Shown here in pieces: positions 39,001 to 45,000 of a stretch of DNA of 64,000 nt. Both the position numbers and the translations under genes were made by a program. The notes under the pieces were generated by a model. It was given only the letters and a program-made list of their open reading frames with translations. It searched no databases and was not told the origin of the DNA. How positions within the stretch are numbered: the stretch's first letter is position 1; each line of letters begins with the position of its first letter. Origin of the DNA: Strongylocentrotus purpuratus (Eukaryota > Echinodermata > Echinoidea > Camarodonta > Strongylocentrotidae); NCBI RefSeq assembly GCF_000002235.5, contig NW_022145601.1, forward strand, positions 6,673,322 to 6,737,321. The letters are read 5' to 3'.

Positions 39001-42000
39001 CTTGTGATTATTATTAATGTTTTACTTATAATTTGTTAATTTTGTCAAAGGGGCACCAGTCCACAAGATCCTGATCTTTTTTGGTTACCCCTAACGATAT
39101 GTTAATTTTACACATGTATATGCTTATGTCAATATGTTTTATTGCATTGTACTATTTTCTTTTATATCGTTGAATAAAGATGAATTGAATTGAATAGAAA
39201 TCGTGTTTGGTATACCATTGATCTTAATGCCTCAGAGGCCATCGTTGAGTGGAACTCATCACTCAGCGTCACAGTGGGCATATCCAGTTCAGCAGAACTC
39301 AGACCTGGGTTCACGTGCCCAAGGTTCTCAATCTGGTGATGTGACAGAACAGGTTGAATAAATTGAATAGTTTTATCAAGTATAGATGACGTGTCTTTTT
39401 TTTAAATATTCTTACGGTAATTAATATAACATTATCAACATCTACTTAGGCTTTTAAATCAAGGGAACAGAGAGAGAGAAAAGGGGGAGGCAGATACAGA
39501 GACAGAGAAAGAAAGACAGAAAAAAATCCTAAAATAAATGAGTGTGGTAAGAGCAAAGAAAGATGAGATGAAGAAAGACAAACAATTGTGATTAATTCTA
39601 GATAGTTAGAAAAAGAGACCGCGCCTGTTCGAGCAGAATAAAAGTGTTATATCCGTCTATTTACAATGCATATGTAGAATTAATTTCCTGCGACTACTGT
39701 CAAAATTTAAATATTTTCTAAAAGTATTATGCGAAATACTAATTTTTTGTTTAAAGTAAATATAGATATCTAATTTGATCCTATTCAAGTGCCGGGGTGG
39801 GGTAGGACGGCGGGCGATACTGTTTACCTTCTTTCTCTCCCTTGTTAATTCGACAGTTACAGTTATATGATTTCTATATTATATTACTTTTTGAACGTGT
39901 TCAATATTGTAATAACACTAGTACAGCTGTAAATGATGGATAATTATGTTCAATCATGATCATAATTAAAGACCGACTTTCCAGTCTATACGTCACTGAG
40001 CGTGTTTATGTGTATCAACTTGAACTTGCGGCAGGATAATTGTAAAAGTGTAGGGGTGCACTGGCGGCAAGGAAAGGCGTCAAGTGAATAATTCTTCCCA
40101 TCCCGAGTGGAAAATGTCCTGCGTCCTATAATAGTGTGTGAAGTGTAAATATATCATCTTCTATCCCTGTGTGAAAAATGTCCTGCGTCCTATAATAGTG
40201 TGTGAAGTGTAAAATATATCATCTTCTATCCCTGTGTGAAAAATCCCCAATAAAGATTAACCTAATAAACAAATCAGATAAAGAAGAAGAACAAGAAGAA
40301 AAAGATAAAAGTTAAAACTGATTTCTTCCTATATTGGAGGGTGGCAAAGACTTTGACTGGGGTTAGATTTTCCTTGATGTCCCAAGCGCCGCCACATACA
40401 GACAAAGAGAAAATTGACAAAGGAAGATACATATCAATGATAAGTAAAAAGGAAGAGAATGTGGGTGGAACGGAAGGAAGAGGAGAGCTAGACCCTTTTT
40501 ACAAGCTTTTCATGATGCTTAGACGTCTCACCTTTGTGAAAAGAAGTGACCGAAATTATGAATGAAAATAAGCAAGTTTTGTTCATGAATGTAACATTTT
40601 GTTTTTAAAGGGCAAGTCCACTCCAAAAATAACTTACTTTCAATAGAACCAGACAAATCAGACAAACCAATCAAAAAAAGTTTGAGCAAAATCAGATAAC
40701 TAATAAGAAAGTTATGAATTTTTAATAACATAAAAAACTTTGAAAATCACTACACAAATTGGCAACTCACTTATGAGTCTGTGACGTCATGTCCTCACTA
40801 GCCACTATTTTTTTTCTCTTTATATTGATAATAAAAATTTCCTTATTTTCCCCCTAAGAATCTTATTTCTTCACACCAGCATCCAAGTTAGATTGATAGT
40901 AATACGTTTTTGTGTGGATGCACTCATTTTTTCCAGTTAAATCATGAAAAATGTGAATTTTGATAAACTATTTATATAAAATTCAATAATTATGAATAAA
41001 CAATATTCAGAAAATAGTATCAGTTCTTCAAATTTCATAACAAAAATTGTGAAATGTCATGCAAGCAATATGATACAAATCATATATAACCTGGGCAAAG
41101 GTATGGGGAAATCAAGATTTGGGGGATTAATGGGATTAAACTATATAAAGCAATTGACAAATAGTGAGGACATGACGTCACAAACTGAACACCAAATTAG
41201 CAATTTGTGAAGTGATTTCCATTGTTTTTTAGTTTTACATAAATTTTCAAAAATACATAACCTTCTTAATAGTTATCCGATTATGCTCGAACTTTTTTTT
41301 TAATTGATTTGTCTGATTTCTCTGCTTCTGTTAAAGGCAAGGTATATTTGAAGTGGATTTGTACTTTGAGCAACACATAGCATGCATCGATTAAGAAATA
41401 ATGATAATTATGATTTAGAATTCATCAACATTAATATAATAATCAGAAACCATGGACTGTGGAGCTGCAGCAGACATTCCTGTGTAGAATTTGTCATCCA
41501 GACGCTCGGTTTTAATGTGCAACCCTCGTAAGTTCTGCAATGTGAAGAGACCTACTGCTGCAGCTACATCAGACGATGGTGCGTTAGCTTCGAAGGACTC
41601 ACTAACACCCAATGTGTCACGAATCGAGGAACGTCTTCTTACCTACACAACAAATTAATTTTGGCATTCGATAAATAAATATTATTTTCAATAATTATAA
41701 TCAAACATACCATGCTAATCAGGGGCGGATCCAGGGGGTGCGTCGGGGCGCAGGCCCCTTTTCCTTCCGAAAAAATAGCAGGAAAAAAGCTAGGAAATAT
41801 GCACATAAAATGTTTAGTTTACACATTCAGAAATGCATCAGAATGTATTATAGAGCATCTTAAGACGCATAATCCCGCCAGTGTAGTTATCGCTGCTCTA
41901 GTCATCGCCATCTTGGTTCCGAAGATCGACTTCTAATTTGCATACAGCTGTCAATCAAAGTTCGAGGAGAGGGGGGGGGGACCGCACGCAGGGGACTAAC

Positions 42001-45000
42001 GTGAATGTAGTACAGCCTGCCTTCGCCAAGCCAGCTGATCCCTGCCGATCGTGACGTCACGAAAGTGGGCGGAAACAGCAGCCGAATTTTTAGAGCCGAA
42101 CTGCGATTGGTATTACTTCGGCACATGTATGCGATAATCTGCATTGTTCGTGCATTCAGAACATGCCATCTGCGTAAGAGCCGTATTCTGTTGGTGACCA
42201 TAGGCAGCTAGCACCGTCCGCCAGTGCGTACGTATTTTGAACGCCCTCTGGAAAACGGGGAACGTGCGTCTTTAAGGTCCAAATTTATCAGGGGCCCTTT
42301 TTCCCCGGATCCCACGCCGTAAGGGCTCTGCGCTCGCATTTTTGTACATTTCATGCACCCCCCCCCCCTTGGAAAATCCTGGATCCGCCCCTGCTAATGG
42401 TTTAATTCATGCAAACAATTCTTATAGCATGCATTCGTTTGTAAAAGGAAAACAAAACATCAAGTTATTTTTGTTGATGTCTTCACCAATAGGCTAGATT
42501 CCGACAGCATGTTTTATGTAAATAGAATAGATACAAATACACATTCTTATCATAACAAATTATGGATGGTGAAATGTACAGGACAAATCAAATTTAGAAT
42601 TATCGTTTGTTCTAATTATCTGTAATAAGTATACCTGAAAAGTGGATAGCTATTGAGGTACTTATGGAAGGCAAATTGAAAATAGAATGACCTATATTTT
42701 CTATAGTTCGTCTGGTTGGCTAAGATTTTTCTATTTGTTTAATCCTGAAAGAGCCATACATTGTTATTCTCTTCCTTTCCTAAGTCCTTTAAAGTTATAT
42801 ATGAGGAAGAGGCAAACGGTGACATAATTCTTGTTCTCCTGTGAGACTGATTACACATTGGAATACAGCCCACTATAGTACCTATATAATGACAACATGG
42901 CAGTTCTAAACGATTATGGGTCAGAAGGCTTGACAAAATATAACAGAATAATGTGTAGTTGTCCTTTTGTTTGTAGCCAAATTTGCAAATATAATTACTG
43001 AAAGCTGAACGGATGACAGTATTCCCTCACTATAATAACATTTATGATGAATTATAATTTTGATATTCACGAAACTTACTACTTCCTTTCCTATTGGTTC
43101 CAGTGTGAAGAGAAATGCGGCGTTTGAAAGACTAGGTGGTAACGTAAGATGTGTCTCCGTCTTCAACAGGTTCCTGACGGGTTCGATGGCTTCTGAATCA
43201 TGACATTCAAATGCACAATCAATGATGAACTCCATGTTATGAACTTTCTCGCATAGGGCTTCCAGGACCGACTTTCCTACTTCACCTCCATGAGCTACAG
43301 TGAAGTACAAGACATATCTGAATTCCTTGTAGTCATTTAAGAGCTTGTGTGTCAAGATTCTGTTGAATTCCGAACGGTTGTGGTTATACAACGATGCGAG
43401 GTATAGGCTTGCGGTGTGTTCCTGCAGTAGCTTGTGAGGGAAACAGAACTCTTGAATGAATTGCTTTCCCTCTATTTGTCTGATTTCCTTTGAGGCCAAC
43501 CTCTTTTTCCCCATCAGAATCCCAACCTGACATGCTACTGCCATCACCGCATCAACATCATCAACCTCATCGCAGGCTTCCATTTCCTCTTTGGTGAAGA
43601 TGAGCTGATTTTTCAGCAACCCCTCGAAGGCCACACGACCAACCTTTGTAATGGCTTCAACAGCCTTCTCCATATGACATTGATACCCTCCCTCACTGTC
43701 AGTGTATCTTGAAGAATATTGTTCCCTAAGAGCGAAATCAATCTCTTTCATTAGTTGGGATATTGTTTGTAGCTTCTCAGTTGTTTTGCGCTTAGATTCT
43801 ACAGTCCACATGTTACACAGCATACAGCAAAAGATTGGGAATGGTGCCATAAACTCAGAAACTACGCTGTTAGTGTTTATGAAGTGGATGAGACTGGATG
43901 CAGAAGCTTTGTCATTTTTGAAAAACTGTTTGATGTATTCATTTGTGTTTTCTTTTGTAAAACCCTCAACCAGTATGTAGGAGTACTTTTCATGGATTTT
44001 AGGAATGCTCTTGATTTGATCAGCTCCAAAAGGACGTGAACTAATGAGAACAGATGTGTCAATGAATCTCTCCCTTCTTGCGATCGAGACGATAGCAAGT
44101 TTACGGTTTGGACATTTTATGTCCATTTTAGCCTCGTCCAGTCCGTCCAGTAAGACCAGAACCTTCCTTTGATTCTCCGTGATGTATTTATCAATCCATT
44201 CCCCTGTGATCTCTGTGTCAATTGGGAAATGATTCATAACAATATCACCAAAGAAGGGGCTATCTTCTATGTCTCGAAATGATTCGTGAAAGAGAAGAGT
44301 GATATCTTGGAGACATTTACCCATCGCCCAATCGAGAGCTATTTTTGCAAATAATGTCGATTTGCCCACACCAGCTTCTCCAAGAAAGGCTAACCGTGTT
44401 ATGAATCCTTTATCAGTCTTTTTTTTAATAAAACTGAACAGATCCTCATATCGAATTTCTTTTTTCTGATCTCCTTTACACCCTAACATTAAAATGAGAC
44501 TGACGAAGATATGATGCAGCCATGTGCGTGATTTGGGGTCCATAGGAGATACTTTGACCTGGCTAAATTCTTCGATATATCTAGCCTGTAACTTCTCTCT
44601 TAATCGTTGTACTTCGTCGGTCATCTCACCATGTTCACCTGAAAAGGAGAGAGGATCAGAACAAGTCAGATATTAACAACCTCTCACCGAAGTACGGGAG
44701 GGGGCGTCGGGCTACATCTAGACAAATTTGTTCACACCTCCCTCAAAAAAGTACAAAAACGGAGATATAAGAAAGGGCCTTCCGACTACCCTAATTTTCG
44801 TAATGAGTGTATTGATTCCATCCAATTCATAAACGGTCAATCCATTTCCGCAACATTGTAGTTATATAGCCCTTTAATCCAGATCACGTGTTTCTTATTT
44901 GTACCCAATAAAGTTCACTATATTGGCCTATATAGGTTCGTGAAGTTTTATCGAAAACCGAGGCAAGAAAAGCGACAATCAGTGGACAATTATGGGGCAT

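Larger units (their letters stand above)
10670..39740 (-). repeat. Tandem array of LRR-exon units (~850 bp each)
   Basis: Each intact unit holds an LRR exon (165 nt, or 117 nt in three) plus about 690 bp of conserved intron. Exon starts 860 or so bases apart are common: 24097, 24961, 25799, 26656 and 27413, 28271. In plus-strand order the unit reads: a stretch ending gagagtgctcgtgactaatg, a block with aaacagttaccccata, donor and exon, acceptor region, a GA-rich microsatellite, then a block with gtgtctgttcaagcag. Larger gaps (15.9-18.2, 20.0-23.2, 28.4-31.7, 33.6-35.6 and 36.7-39.2 kb) are explained mainly by inserted elements. Repeats of this kind arise by unequal crossing-over. Confidence 0.9.

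Noticed and set aside
42921..43079. C-terminal extension of the NACHT frame
   Set aside because: It follows a consensus GTAAGT donor in the phase required by the next LRR exon and lacks LRR character.
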